This document shows positions 33,513 to 43,162 of a stretch of DNA of 64,000 nucleotides, piece by piece. Under the pieces are notes generated by a model. That model had not been told where the DNA came from. It saw only the letters and a list, made by a program, of their open reading frames with translations, and did no database searches. How positions within the stretch are numbered: the stretch's first letter is position 1; each line of letters begins with the position of its first letter. The stretch is from Rahnella ecdela. Lineage in GTDB: Bacteria > Pseudomonadota > Gammaproteobacteria > Enterobacterales > Enterobacteriaceae. Location of the stretch: the NCBI RefSeq assembly GCF_019049625.1, contig NZ_JAFMOY010000112.1:1-64000 (forward strand). Direction: 5' to 3'. Both the position numbers and the translations under genes were made by a program.

Positions 33513-34931
33513 TCAGCCATTCTGCAGGTTCGCAGCACTCTTTCGCAAGCGGCTCACGCTGATTACAATCGCCAGCACCGTCGCAATCACGGCGCCCCAC
33601 AGACTTAACTGCACGGCGTGAGCTTCCTGAAGGGTATTTTGGGCGGCGAAGACTGACAAGATAACCCCGACAAGTGCGGCGCCGAGGCACTGGCCAAAGG
33701 TGCGCATGATAGCCAGTACGCCGGATGCATAGCCGCTGTTTTCACGCGAAGCGTTGGAGAGCATTTCGCGGTTATTCGGGCTCTGGAAGCAACCGAAGCC
33801 CACCCCGCAGATAAAGCTTCTCAGGCCGATATCCCAGACTTGCGCATGTTCTGGCAGTTGCGCCAGCAGTAATAATCCCACCGCAAAAACGCACAGTCCG
33901 ATGGTGGAGATAATAGCCGCCGGAAAACGGTCGGCATAACGTCCGGCATGCGGCGCGGCCAGAATGATCCCCAGCGGCCAAGAGGTGAAAAGCAGCGCGG
34001 AGACAAAAGCGCTATAGCCGTACACGCTCTGGAAGAGGAACGGCAGCGCGACGAAGGTGATCCCCTGACTGACAAATGATGCCAGAGACGTCAGCGCCGC
34101 CAGTGTAAAGCGAGAAGAGGAGAACATGCCTAACGGCAGCAAGGGTTTAGGTGCGCGGCGCTGACGCCACACAAAGGCCATACCGGAGATCACCGCGATA
34201 AGCCCGAAGGAGAGGGCGGTGATAAGTTCGTGAGCACCGGGATGAGAGAACGAATCTGCCGCCATAATCAGCGCACCGAGCGCAACGGCTGACAGCACCG
34301 CACCGGAAACATCAAACGGAGATTTCGTCGCAGCCGGATTAGCCGGAACCACGCGCAGGGTGAGGATAATGGCAATCACCCCCAGCGGAATATTAATGGC
34401 GAACAGCCATTGCCAGCTCATCGCCGACAGTATGGTTCCGCCCAGCACCGGCGCTATCGCCGTGCTGGTGGCGATAATCAGCGCGTTCAGGCCAAGGATG
34501 CGCCCGAGCAGCCGGTTGGGAAAAACGGAGCGCAAAATGGCCGGTCCGATACTCAGCGTGGCGGCTGCGCCGACGCCCTGAAGCACCCGCATGACGATCA
34601 GCACATCGAGAGAAGATGACAGTGCGCAGCCCAGAGAAGCCAGGGTAAACACGCTCAGTCCGGCGGTAAACAGTGAGCGAAAGCCGATGTGGCTGGCAAG
34701 CGCAGCGAAAATCGCCAGCGTCATAGATGCTGAGAGCAGATACCCGTTCGATACCCAGACGGCAGCCCCCGAAGAAATGTTCAGCGCCCGTGCGATTTGC
34801 GGCAGGGCAATATTGACCATCGAGCCATCGAAAACGGCCATCGTTGCCATGGTCATGACGGCGGCCATCGCCAGCCCGCGCTCGCGCCCTGGTAATCCTT
34901 CGTCGCCCGGTTTATCAGAAAATAATTCCAT
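33513..34931 (-). CDS. MFS efflux transporter, DHA2 (14-helix) family
   Basis: Drug:proton antiporter-type inner-membrane protein, 472 residues with about 14 membrane segments. Typical motifs: FDGSMVNIALPQIARAL in helix 1 (motif D), MRVLQGVGAAATLSIGPAILRSVFP (motifs B/C region) and GRILGLNALIIATSTAIAPVLGG. It resembles SmvA/QacA-type exporters of quaternary amines and dyes. The substrate is not known. It is divergent from a LysR gene, the likely regulator, and precedes DUF1272 in a probable two-gene operon. Confidence 0.87.
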   Translation of the reverse strand: MELFSDKPGDEGLPGRERGLAMAAVMTMATMAVFDGSMVNIALPQIARALNISSGAAVWVSNGYLLSASMTLAIFAALASHIGFRSLFTAGLSVFTLASLGCALSSSLDVLIVMRVLQGVGAAATLSIGPAILRSVFPNRLLGRILGLNALIIATSTAIAPVLGGTILSAMSWQWLFAINIPLGVIAIILTLRVVPANPAATKSPFDVSGAVLSAVALGALIMAADSFSHPGAHELITALSFGLIAVISGMAFVWRQRRAPKPLLPLGMFSSSRFTLAALTSLASFVSQGITFVALPFLFQSVYGYSAFVSALLFTSWPLGIILAAPHAGRYADRFPAAIISTIGLCVFAVGLLLLAQLPEHAQVWDIGLRSFICGVGFGCFQSPNNREMLSNASRENSGYASGVLAIMRTFGQCLGAALVGVILSVFAAQNTLQEAHAVQLSLWGAVIATVLAIVISVSRLRKSAANLQNG

Positions 34932-35069
34932 TACGCTTCACTTCTCTTTTTTGCTGTTGAGTGCAGCAACTATACCTGCGGGTAACAGAGTGCGGAAGGC
35001 GCAGCATCTGCACTTAATACCTGCACGAGACGCCTTATATTAGCCTGAAAAACAGGCTACACTGCCGCG

Positions 35070-35978
35070 ATGACTGAACCTGATCTGAATTTACTTATTG
35101 CGCTTGATGTGCTGCTGGCTGAAGGCAGTGTGGCCGGTGCTGCGCGGCGTCTGGGATTGAGCGCTTCGGCGATGAGCCGCACACTCGGTCGCCTGCGTGA
35201 TACCACCGGCGACCCGCTGCTGGTGCGCGCCGGACGAAATATGGTGCTGACGCCTTACGCGGAGGAAATCCGCCAGCGCACGCAAAATGCGGCCTTTGAG
35301 GCACGCGCGCTGTTACGGCCATCCTCCGCAGATTTTAATCTGGCCACACTTGAACGTACTTTTCTGATCCGTTCCAACGACGGTTTTGTGGTGGCCTTTG
35401 GTGCCGCGATGATTGCCGCCGCCGCGCAAATTGCTCCTTCTGTGTGTTTGCGATTTATGCCAAAACCAGAAAAAACGTCCAATGCGTTGCGGGAAGGTCG
35501 GGTCGATCTTGAGATAGGTGTTTTAGGCGACATGGGTCCGGAAATTTGTTTACAGACATTGTTCTGCGACAGATTTATGGGCGTGGTGAGAAAAGGGCAT
35601 CCGCTGGCGGCTGAGAAAGAGCTTACCGCGGACGATTATGTGTCTTTCGGGCATGTTGTCGTGTCGCGGCGTAACAAAACCTACGGGCCGGTGGATGACG
35701 CGCTGGCCGAAGTGGGATTGAAACGAAAAATCGCCGCCATCGTGCCGGGGTTTTCTGCCGCGCTGGCGATTGCCCAACACTCCGACCTGGTGGCGCTGAT
35801 CCCCGCCTCGTTCCTTATCGCTGAGCTAGACCGTTTATATGTGTTTGAACTGCCAGTAAAAACCCGGGAAATCACTATCTCTCAGATGTGGCATCCGCGT
35901 TCAGAGGTCGACCCCGCGCACCGTTGGCTGCGACAGCTGGTGCTGAATGTGAGCCGGACGAGCATGAATAAGGGATAA
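35070..35978 (+). CDS. LysR-type transcriptional regulator
   Basis: 302 residues. N-terminal winged helix: LNLLIALDVLLAEGSVAGAA and LSASAMSRTLGRLRDTTGDPLLVR, of the NodD/SyrM-like subgroup (D-x-N-L-L-x-x-L-D start). Effector domain from about residue 90: RTFLIRSNDGFVVAFG, GRVDLEIGVLGDMGPEI, DDYVSFGHVVVSRR. Divergent from the DHA2 exporter with 138 bases between, so it probably controls that gene in response to an exported compound. The effector is unknown. Confidence 0.85.
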   Translation: MTEPDLNLLIALDVLLAEGSVAGAARRLGLSASAMSRTLGRLRDTTGDPLLVRAGRNMVLTPYAEEIRQRTQNAAFEARALLRPSSADFNLATLERTFLIRSNDGFVVAFGAAMIAAAAQIAPSVCLRFMPKPEKTSNALREGRVDLEIGVLGDMGPEICLQTLFCDRFMGVVRKGHPLAAEKELTADDYVSFGHVVVSRRNKTYGPVDDALAEVGLKRKIAAIVPGFSAALAIAQHSDLVALIPASFLIAELDRLYVFELPVKTREITISQMWHPRSEVDPAHRWLRQLVLNVSRTSMNKG

Positions 35979-36052
35979 GATATCTACTCTGCCATTGAAC
36001 AGCAGGCATGAATGCTCCGATTTCCTTTAACAGAAGGTCCCTGGATGAAATA

Positions 36053-37126
36053 TCACCCTTTTACAGCAGCCTTAATATCATTTTGAAAAGCCTCTCCTTT
36101 AGACAAAAGACTTTCTTTCTTAAGGTCTTCGGCACTTTTTACTGCTACAAGCATGTAATAAGGGGGCGCGTCGGTGCACTTAAGCCGTGAAAAAGCGTAT
36201 TCATAATTCTGGGGTATAGCCATTCTGTAATCACCTGGTCCCACAGTTATAAATAGAGCGCCTGGCCTGCCTGGGATTACCATGTATTGTTTGTTGCAAT
36301 AGAAAGTTGTCCGTGAATCGAGAGGCATTGTCCTGTGGAATACATATTTCATGACGATATTGGTGTTAACGGTATAAGCAATGAAAACTATGTAGCCGAT
36401 ACTAAAACATGTCAGGAATATAGTGGGTGCGTGTTGCTTAGGTAGGAGGCGTCTCCCAAAGCGAAGCCGTTTCTCTTTGAGGTTCAATGACATGAGAGGT
36501 AATGTTATAAACACAAAGAGCGCGCTAAACATAAGGCTGTAGAGTAGGGCTGCGTAACCTAATACACTGACTTTATTGACTGTTTGCTCATAGGGTATAT
36601 CACTTGCCTCCATCATTATGCTTCTGGCCAGAAAGTAACAATAGGTGGAAATCAAAATCCAGGAAAATTTCAAAACATTCGTGGAGAATTTTATGATTAA
36701 TTTATATTTTTCGTCGAGATGTGATATCAGGTAATAAAGTGAAAAGTACATGCTCAACAGAGTCACGACACTGAGCGTCCCTATCATTGTCGCGGATGCG
36801 GAATGCCAAAATTTTATTACGACGCAAGTGATGAAAAAAGAGCAAATTGAGCTGAGGCTCAATAAACTGATTATTTGATTTTGAGTATAGAAAAGCCTGG
36901 CCTTCCTTGGCTGTTTTTTGAAAAACTTTCTGGTAAATAACTCCCGGATCTTACTCCGTGGAATTTTTTTCCAAATAAAATAACCTAAACAAGCCAGAAC
37001 ACCTGTTATTGCAATGATATTGAATAAATAATTGTTTCTCGGGGTTATGACTAAAACAGAAAGATAAATAAGAATGACTTGCAAACGAAAAGCTAAAGTT
37101 AAAAGCGATGCTTTGGATTTTTGCAT
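36053..37126 (-). CDS. Polytopic membrane protein of unknown function
   Basis: No family recognised. 357 residues from the ATG at 37126 (a GGAG lies 12 bases before it; a TTG at 37138 is an alternative). About seven membrane segments: near residues 8-28, 37-53, 85-105, 112-134, 150-170, 190-215 and 238-260. A soluble C-terminal part of about 95 residues follows, with two Cys and the motif VIPGRPGALFITVGPGDYRM. The gene is visibly more AT-rich than its neighbours, with frequent Ile, Phe, Asn and Lys codons, which suggests horizontal arrival. No partner gene is adjacent. Confidence 0.7.
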   Translation of the reverse strand: MQKSKASLLTLAFRLQVILIYLSVLVITPRNNYLFNIIAITGVLACLGYFIWKKIPRSKIRELFTRKFFKKQPRKARLFYTQNQIISLLSLSSICSFFITCVVIKFWHSASATMIGTLSVVTLLSMYFSLYYLISHLDEKYKLIIKFSTNVLKFSWILISTYCYFLARSIMMEASDIPYEQTVNKVSVLGYAALLYSLMFSALFVFITLPLMSLNLKEKRLRFGRRLLPKQHAPTIFLTCFSIGYIVFIAYTVNTNIVMKYVFHRTMPLDSRTTFYCNKQYMVIPGRPGALFITVGPGDYRMAIPQNYEYAFSRLKCTDAPPYYMLVAVKSAEDLKKESLLSKGEAFQNDIKAAVKG

Positions 37127-37288
37127 TGAACGGATCAACTCCCTCTATGGTTTGTGCCGGGTGAAGGTTTAAGACAGCATTTGCTCAATTCAATCGCTCA
37201 GCTGCGATTTTGACCACTTTTTACCGGCTACCTCAGGTTAGGGTAACCGGCGGTGAACAGATGCCGGGAAATATCATAAATTCAGAGG

Positions 37289-37951
37289 TTATTGCCCTTC
37301 CAGATAATGTTTTAAAGTCAGGCGTAAATCAGGGGGTAATTCCTTGATGTTATTCAGCATCCAGCGCAGATAACCCGGATCATCTTCGGCGATTTCTGCA
37401 ATTTTCTTCCCGCGATATTTTCCAAACATCATGGTGCTGACCAGTGCCGGGCGGCCGGTAATAGTCACCATTTCTTCCGGTGTCCAGCCGGATTCATCCA
37501 TAATACGGATGAGTAACGCGGCCGTGATATAGCAGTCAAACAGCGCGCGGTGATGATGCAAATCGGCAGGTGTGGCCACTTCCAGCTTAAGGGATTTATA
37601 AAGCGCCATATTGCTGTACTTAATCCCCGGCCATAAACGACGCGCCAGTTTCACGGTACAAATCCATTCACCTGACAGTTCAGGCAGCATACGCTGGTCA
37701 AAACTGGCGTTGTGCGCAACGTAATACTGGCTGCCGTGATAACGGGGAATGATCTCCTCAATCCACGGTTTATCGGCCACCATCGCTTCGGTAATTTTGT
37801 GGATAGCCATCGCCTGATGACCGATTGGGCGGTCAGGGCGCACCAGATCACTCATCGGATTAACGATCTTCCCGTTTTCGATATCTACGGAGGCCACTTC
37901 CACCACGCCACCCTGCAATCCGCAGGTTTCCGTATCAATAACACGCAACAT
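37289..37951 (-). CDS. exoX: Exodeoxyribonuclease X
   Basis: 3'-5' exonuclease of the DnaQ/DEDDh superfamily acting in mismatch repair and UV repair. 220 residues as in E. coli. The DEDDh residues are visible: D6 and E8 in VIDTETCGLQGG, the Asp in YVAHNASFDQRML, then LHHHRALFDCYITAALL with the His-Asp pair. GPR-type C-terminal FGKYRGKKIAEIAEDDPGYLRW matches ExoX. GGAGTACAAAATG marks the start. Monocistronic. Confidence 0.95.
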   Translation of the reverse strand: MLRVIDTETCGLQGGVVEVASVDIENGKIVNPMSDLVRPDRPIGHQAMAIHKITEAMVADKPWIEEIIPRYHGSQYYVAHNASFDQRMLPELSGEWICTVKLARRLWPGIKYSNMALYKSLKLEVATPADLHHHRALFDCYITAALLIRIMDESGWTPEEMVTITGRPALVSTMMFGKYRGKKIAEIAEDDPGYLRWMLNNIKELPPDLRLTLKHYLEGQ

Positions 37952-38120
37952 TTTGTACTCCGGCTGATCACCAAACTCTTTCTGATAAGGCTAGCCTAAC
38001 GGAATGAACTCCCGGTGCCCACTTCTCTGATCACAACTTTTTGCATCACATACAAGCGGGTAATTTCACCCCACATTTACTCCGTCTATTTCTTGTACAG
38101 ATCACACTTCCCGTCGCTTT

Positions 38121-38136
38121 CGTGAAAATGCTCACA
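38121..38136. promoter_or_regulatory. CRP-binding site (distal)
   Basis: CGTGA-AAATGC-TCACA, one mismatch to the TGTGA-N6-TCACA consensus. It lies in the 400-base gap between exoX and the dehydratase operon; 37952-38120 shows nothing else. Confidence 0.6.
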
Positions 38137-38265
38137 TTCCCCCGTGCAGATGCCCAAACAAACGCGGAAATTTTCGGCTTTTAGCCGTGGAAATGCATCT
38201 GAAAACTGGTTAAGTTCAATAATGAAACGCTATTTTATTATTGTTGGATTGTGGTTTCGATGAAG

Positions 38266-38281
38266 TGTGAGAGGGCTCACA
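38266..38281. promoter_or_regulatory. CRP-binding site (proximal), perfect consensus
   Basis: TGTGA-GAGGGC-TCACA matches all ten consensus positions. Its centre is 78 bases before the chosen dehydratase start. A small hairpin CGCCCT-GA-AGGGCG follows at 38308-38321. Predicts cAMP-CRP activation of the rightward operon. Confidence 0.8.
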
Positions 38282-38351
38282 TAGCGGAAGAAACAGCAAT
38301 TCCGGCGCGCCCTGAAGGGCGTTAACTCACTCAGTAATGGCAGGTATCGCT

Positions 38352-39506
38352 GTGAAAATACGTTCTGTTGAAGTTTCTGTTTTTACTTATCCGACCCGTC
38401 GCGTTTCTGACAGCGCGGGTCATTCGCATCCGGGTGAAGAAAGTCAGGCAAAAATGGCGATGCTGACCATCACGACTAACGAAGGCGACTGCGGCTATTC
38501 GTTCGCGCCGCCTGAAGTTGTGCGTCCGCACGTCGTGAACGCCTTTTTTAGAAAAGTATTGGTGGGCCAGAATCCGTTCGACCGTGAACGCCTGTGGCAG
38601 GATCTGGTTCACTGGCAGCGCGGCAGTGCGCATCAGCTGACCGAAAGGGCGCTGTCGTTTGTCGAACAGGCCTTGTGGGATTTGATTGGCCGCAAACTCA
38701 AGATGCCGGTGCACAAATTGCTGGGTGGATTCCGCGAAAAGGTTCCGGCGTACGGCAGCACTATGTGTGGCGATGAGCTGAAAGGTGGATTATCGACGCC
38801 GGATGAATTCGGCCAGTTTGCTGAAAAGCTGGTGGCGCGTGGTTATCAGGCCATCAAGCTGCACACCTGGATGCCGCCGGTGGCGTTTGCGCCAGACCCC
38901 AAAATGGACATCAAAGCCTGCGCCGCCGTGCGTGAAGCGGTCGGACCGGACATTGAACTGATGCTCGACGGCTATCACTGGTACAGCCGCAGTCAGGCGC
39001 TGACCATTGGTAAAGCGCTGGAAAAACTCAACTTCGCGTGGTTTGAAGAGCCGATGGAAGAAGAGAGCATGGCGTCCTACGCGTGGCTGGCGGAAAACCT
39101 GTCGATTGACGTGATCGGGCCGGAAAGTCTCGGCGGTAAACATCACAGCCGTGCGGACTGGGTGAAAGCCGGTGCCTGCGACATTTTACGTGCCGGAGCT
39201 AATGGCGTCGGCGGTATATCGCCGTGCATGAAAGTCGCCAGTCTGGCAGAAGCCTTTGGCATGGACTGCGAAGTCCACGGCAACGGCGCGGCGAGTCTGG
39301 CAGTGGTCGGTGCCATCCGCAACTGTCGCTGGTATGAACGCGGGCTGCTGCATCCGTTCCTTGAATATGACGAACCGGCGGCGTACCTGAACAGCATCGT
39401 CGACCCGATGGACGAACAGGGTTTTGTTCATCTTTCTGACCGCCCTGGCCTGGGTGAGGACATCAATTTTGATTACATAGAAACCCATACCGTCAGCCGC
39501 GACTGA
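38352..39506 (+). CDS. Enolase-superfamily (mandelate racemase subgroup) sugar-acid dehydratase-like enzyme
   Basis: Predicted to abstract the alpha proton of a carboxylate, most likely dehydrating a sugar acid. I chose the GTG at 38352 (KIRSVEVSVF is the usual N-terminus, with AGG seven bases upstream). An ATG at 38337 has no ribosome site. In the 384-residue product, metal ligands are D206 (ELMLDGYHW), E232 (WFEEPME) and E258 (IGPESLGG). The His-Asp dyad is D277 (CDILRAG) and H309 (CEVHGNGA). The second strand has K169-L-H171 in place of the usual K-x-K. It leads a six-gene operon with a Dpp-type transporter under CRP sites. The substrate is unknown. Confidence 0.87.
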   Translation: MKIRSVEVSVFTYPTRRVSDSAGHSHPGEESQAKMAMLTITTNEGDCGYSFAPPEVVRPHVVNAFFRKVLVGQNPFDRERLWQDLVHWQRGSAHQLTERALSFVEQALWDLIGRKLKMPVHKLLGGFREKVPAYGSTMCGDELKGGLSTPDEFGQFAEKLVARGYQAIKLHTWMPPVAFAPDPKMDIKACAAVREAVGPDIELMLDGYHWYSRSQALTIGKALEKLNFAWFEEPMEEESMASYAWLAENLSIDVIGPESLGGKHHSRADWVKAGACDILRAGANGVGGISPCMKVASLAEAFGMDCEVHGNGAASLAVVGAIRNCRWYERGLLHPFLEYDEPAAYLNSIVDPMDEQGFVHLSDRPGLGEDINFDYIETHTVSRD

Positions 39507-39558
39507 CCTGCGGGCAGATAAAAATAATAAACCTCTGACTCTACCCGGAAGGTACATC

Positions 39559-41202
39559 ATGAACTCTGGCAAAACGTGGGGCGCGTGGATATTCGCGCTC
39601 CTGCTGATGGCCGCTGGCGGGACGGCGCAGGCGAAAACGCCCCCCGACCAGCTGATCATCGGCATGAACATGAATAACCTGTTAACGCTCGACCCCGCAG
39701 CGATGACCGGCAATGACATTGTCGGTATCGTGGTCAATCTTTACGACCCGCTGATTGAGCTCGACCCGCAACAACTCACCAATGTGCGACCGGCGCTGGC
39801 GACCTCGTGGGAGGTCAACGACGCCCGCAATCTCATCACGTTTCATCTGCGCGACGGCGTGAAATTCCACTCGGGCAATCCGGTCACCGCCGACGATGTG
39901 GTCTGGTCGATGCGCCGCATTCTTCATCTGAATCTGGCGCAGGCATCCGTGTGGAAATCCTATGGTTTCAGCAAAAAGAATGTCGATGAAATGGTGCGAT
40001 CGCCGTCTCCAGGTATTGTCGAAATTCAGCTACCTAAACCCAACGATCCGAAACTGGTGATTTATTCGCTGGCGGCGCTCGGCAGCGTGGTGGCGTTAGA
40101 CCGCAAAACCGTGCAGGCCCATGAAGTGAACGGCGACTGGGGCAACCGCTGGCTGACCACCAACGAAGCCGGTTCCGGACCGTTTCGTCTCGATAACTGG
40201 CAGGCGAAAGACGTGCTGAACATGAGCCGTAATCCGCTGTACTGGCGTGGCGAACCGAAATTATCGCGCGTCGTCTTCCGCCATTTTCAGGAGTCCCAGA
40301 CCCTGCGCCTGATGATTGAAAAAGGTGACCTGGATATTGCCAATAACATGGCGGTATCGGACGTTACCGCACTCAGCCATGACCCGGCGATGCAGGTCGA
40401 TCAGGTGAAAAAAGGCACCATTTATTACGTGGCGATGAGCATGAAAGAGCCGCATTTCGCCAACCCGAAAGTGCGCGAGGCGGTGCGCTATCTGATTGAT
40501 TATCAGGGCATCGGCAAAGCACTGATGAACGGTTACGGCATTGTGCATCAACGGCCGATTCAGGTTGGAATGCCTGCGACGCTGCCGGATCCCGGTTACC
40601 AGCTCGACATCCCGCGCGCCAAAGCCCTGCTGGCAGACGCCGGTTATCCCGACGGTTTTGATACCACGCTGCGGGTGCTGGCCGATCAGCCGTTCCTCAA
40701 TATCGCGATTGCCGTGCAGTCCACGCTGATGCAGGCGGGCATTCGCGCCAAAATCGTTACCGGCACCGGCAACCAGATTTACGGCGCAATGCGTGAGCGT
40801 AAGTTCGACATGCTGGTCGGGCGCGGCGGCAGTGGCGTGGAACCGCATCCGCACTCCAGCCTGCGGGCGCTGGTGTATAACCCCGATAACAGTGACGCCG
40901 CGCGATTAACCAATTTTCAGGGCTGGCGCACCGGTTTTTACGACAAACAGCTGAATGCGGATATCGATCATGCGCTGCTGGAACGTGATCCTGAAAAACA
41001 GAAGCAGGATTACTTCGCCATTCAGGAACGCTACGACGCGCTGATCCCGGCGCTGGTGCCGGTCTCGCAGATGGTCGATTCCATTGTGGTGCGCAGGGAC
41101 GTCAAAAACTATCTGCCGCACCCTTCCGCAACCACGTTCCTGCGCGACGTCTGGAAAGATGATCCCGCTGACGCCCAGCCAACCGGAGGTAAAGGATTAT
41201 GA
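39559..41202 (+). CDS. Dpp/Opp-type ABC transporter substrate-binding protein
   Basis: Periplasmic binding protein of the SBP_bac_5 family, 547 residues. Signal peptide 1-25 (FALLLMAAGGTAQA). The mature region starts DQLIIGMNMNNLLTLDPAAMTGND and includes the family block RDGVKFHSGNPVTADDVVWSMRRI. Members bind peptides, but also oligosaccharides, nickel or sugar acids. Pairing with a sugar-acid-type dehydratase suggests a carboxylate sugar or oligosaccharide ligand. GGAAGG is a good ribosome site. It overlaps the next gene by four bases. Confidence 0.88.
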   Translation: MNSGKTWGAWIFALLLMAAGGTAQAKTPPDQLIIGMNMNNLLTLDPAAMTGNDIVGIVVNLYDPLIELDPQQLTNVRPALATSWEVNDARNLITFHLRDGVKFHSGNPVTADDVVWSMRRILHLNLAQASVWKSYGFSKKNVDEMVRSPSPGIVEIQLPKPNDPKLVIYSLAALGSVVALDRKTVQAHEVNGDWGNRWLTTNEAGSGPFRLDNWQAKDVLNMSRNPLYWRGEPKLSRVVFRHFQESQTLRLMIEKGDLDIANNMAVSDVTALSHDPAMQVDQVKKGTIYYVAMSMKEPHFANPKVREAVRYLIDYQGIGKALMNGYGIVHQRPIQVGMPATLPDPGYQLDIPRAKALLADAGYPDGFDTTLRVLADQPFLNIAIAVQSTLMQAGIRAKIVTGTGNQIYGAMRERKFDMLVGRGGSGVEPHPHSSLRALVYNPDNSDAARLTNFQGWRTGFYDKQLNADIDHALLERDPEKQKQDYFAIQERYDALIPALVPVSQMVDSIVVRRDVKNYLPHPSATTFLRDVWKDDPADAQPTGGKGL

Positions 41203-42260
41203 CCATGCAAATTCCGGCACCTGCTTCAAAGCAAACGGCGCGGATGTCGTTCCCTGCCGGACGTATCGGCAAACGGCTGACGCAGGTGGCGGTCACGCTG
41301 TTCGGCCTGCTGTTGCTGACGTTTTTTATCGGCCGCGTGATGCCGGTGGATCCGGTGCTGGCGATTGTCGGACCGGACGCTGACCACAGTACCTATCAGC
41401 AGGTTTACCATCAGCTCGGTTTTGATAAGCCGTTGTGGACGCAGTTCGGCATCTACCTTTCCGGGCTGGCGCACGGCGATTTAGGCAATGCGCTGCTGAC
41501 CGGTAAACCGGTGACGCAGGACATTCTTCGCGTGTTCCCGGCCACGATGGAACTGGCAACGTTGGCGATCATTCTCGGCGCAGGCGTCGGCATTCCGCTT
41601 GGCGTGCTGGCGGCAGCAAAACGCAACAGCATCGCGGATTACGTGGTGCGCATCATCAGTCTGGCCGGTTATTCCACGCCAATATTTTGGGTCGGTATGA
41701 TGGGTTTACTGGTGTTTTACGCCTGGCTCGGTTGGGTCGGCGGTGCCGGGCGGGTAGATTTCAGCCTCGACGGACAGGTTACGCGCCACAGCGGATTTAT
41801 GCTGATTGACGCGCTGATCGCCGGAAACTGGGAGGTGTTCCGCAATGCGCTCAATCACCTGATTTTGCCCGCGTCTCTGCTGGGTTTTCACTCGCTGGCT
41901 TACATCAGCCGTATGACCCGCAGCTTTATGCTGGCGCAACTTTCGCAGGAATTCATCATCACCGCCCGCGTGAAAGGGCTCAGCGAATGGCATGTGCTGT
42001 GGAATCACGCGTTTCGCAACATTCTGGTTCAACTGCTGACCGTGGTGGCGCTGGCATACGGATCGCTGCTGGAAGGCGCGGTGCTGATTGAAACCGTGTT
42101 TTCGTGGCCGGGTTTTGGTTCGTACCTCACCAGCAGCCTGATGCTGGGCGACATGAACGCAGTGATGGGCTGTGTGCTTGTGGTCGGCATGATTTTTGTG
42201 GTGCTGAATTTGCTCTCTGACCTGCTGTATCAGGTCTTTGATCCGAGGACAAAAGTATGA
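41199..42260 (+). CDS. DppB-type ABC transporter permease
   Basis: Inner-membrane permease, 353 residues with six membrane segments. DppB-family features: FFIGRVMPVDPVLAIVGPDA after helix 1, SLAGYSTPIFWVGMMGL, and the EAA loop TARVKGLSEWHVLWNHAFRNIL (about residues 262-283). The N-terminus is longer than usual by about 25 basic residues. It overlaps the binding-protein gene and the next permease gene by four bases each (ATGA), so all three are coupled. Confidence 0.9.
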   Translation: MTMQIPAPASKQTARMSFPAGRIGKRLTQVAVTLFGLLLLTFFIGRVMPVDPVLAIVGPDADHSTYQQVYHQLGFDKPLWTQFGIYLSGLAHGDLGNALLTGKPVTQDILRVFPATMELATLAIILGAGVGIPLGVLAAAKRNSIADYVVRIISLAGYSTPIFWVGMMGLLVFYAWLGWVGGAGRVDFSLDGQVTRHSGFMLIDALIAGNWEVFRNALNHLILPASLLGFHSLAYISRMTRSFMLAQLSQEFIITARVKGLSEWHVLWNHAFRNILVQLLTVVALAYGSLLEGAVLIETVFSWPGFGSYLTSSLMLGDMNAVMGCVLVVGMIFVVLNLLSDLLYQVFDPRTKV

Positions 42261-43162
42261 CGATTTCCCTCGATTCCGTCACGCTCAGCGCGGGCGACGA
42301 AAAACGTCAGCGCGTGAAAAGGGCGTTTGGCCGCGTGGGTCATTTCCTGTGGCAGATGGCCTGTAATCCCCTGACAGCCATCGGTGGCGCGATAGTTCTG
42401 GTGCTGATGATTGTGGCGATTTTCGCGCCGTGGATCGCGCCGTTTCACCCGCTGGTGCAGGATTTAAACAACGCGCTCAGCCCGCCGTCGGCGGCGCACT
42501 GGTTCGGCACCGACGAGTTTGGCCGCGACATCTTCAGCCGTCTGGTTTATGGCTCGCGCATCACGCTGTACATCGTGTTGCTGGTGTCGGTCACCGTCGG
42601 GCCGCTCGGGTTGCTGCTCGGCGTCACCGCCGGTTATTTCGGCGGCAAAACTGACATGGTGCTGATGCGCGTCACTGACATTTTCATCTCGTTCCCGAGT
42701 CTGGTGCTGGCGCTGGCGTTTGTCGCTGCATTAGGTCCGGGGCTCGAGCATGTCGTGATCGCCATTACGCTCACCGCGTGGCCGCCGATTGCGCGTCTGG
42801 CACGTGCCGAAACCCTTTCGCTGCGACAGGCCGATTTTATCTCAGCGGTGCGGTTGCAAGGTGCGAGTCCGGTGCGGGTGTTATGGCGTCACATTGTGCC
42901 GCTGTGTCTGCCGTCGGTCATCATCCGTATCACCATGAATATGGCGGGAATAATCCTGACCGCTGCCGGTCTGGGCTTTCTCGGACTCGGTGCGCAGCCG
43001 CCGGATCCGGAGTGGGGCGCGATGATTTCCAGCGGCCGTACTTACATGATGGAGTGCTGGTGGGTGGCAACCATTCCCGGTCTGGCGATCCTGATTAACA
43101 GCCTGGCGTTCAACTTTTTAGGAGATGGCCTTCGTGACATTCTCGATCCCCGAAATGACTGA
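42257..43162 (+). CDS. DppC-type ABC transporter permease
   Basis: 301 residues. N-terminal cytoplasmic segment, then APWIAPFHPLVQDL and the DppC hallmark WFGTDEFGRDIFSRLVYGSR, five further membrane segments, and the coupling loop SAVRLQGASPVRVLWRHIVP. It ends in NFLGDGLRDILDPR, the standard DppC end. The stop overlaps the next ATPase start by eight bases. Confidence 0.9.
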   Translation: MTISLDSVTLSAGDEKRQRVKRAFGRVGHFLWQMACNPLTAIGGAIVLVLMIVAIFAPWIAPFHPLVQDLNNALSPPSAAHWFGTDEFGRDIFSRLVYGSRITLYIVLLVSVTVGPLGLLLGVTAGYFGGKTDMVLMRVTDIFISFPSLVLALAFVAALGPGLEHVVIAITLTAWPPIARLARAETLSLRQADFISAVRLQGASPVRVLWRHIVPLCLPSVIIRITMNMAGIILTAAGLGFLGLGAQPPDPEWGAMISSGRTYMMECWWVATIPGLAILINSLAFNFLGDGLRDILDPRND

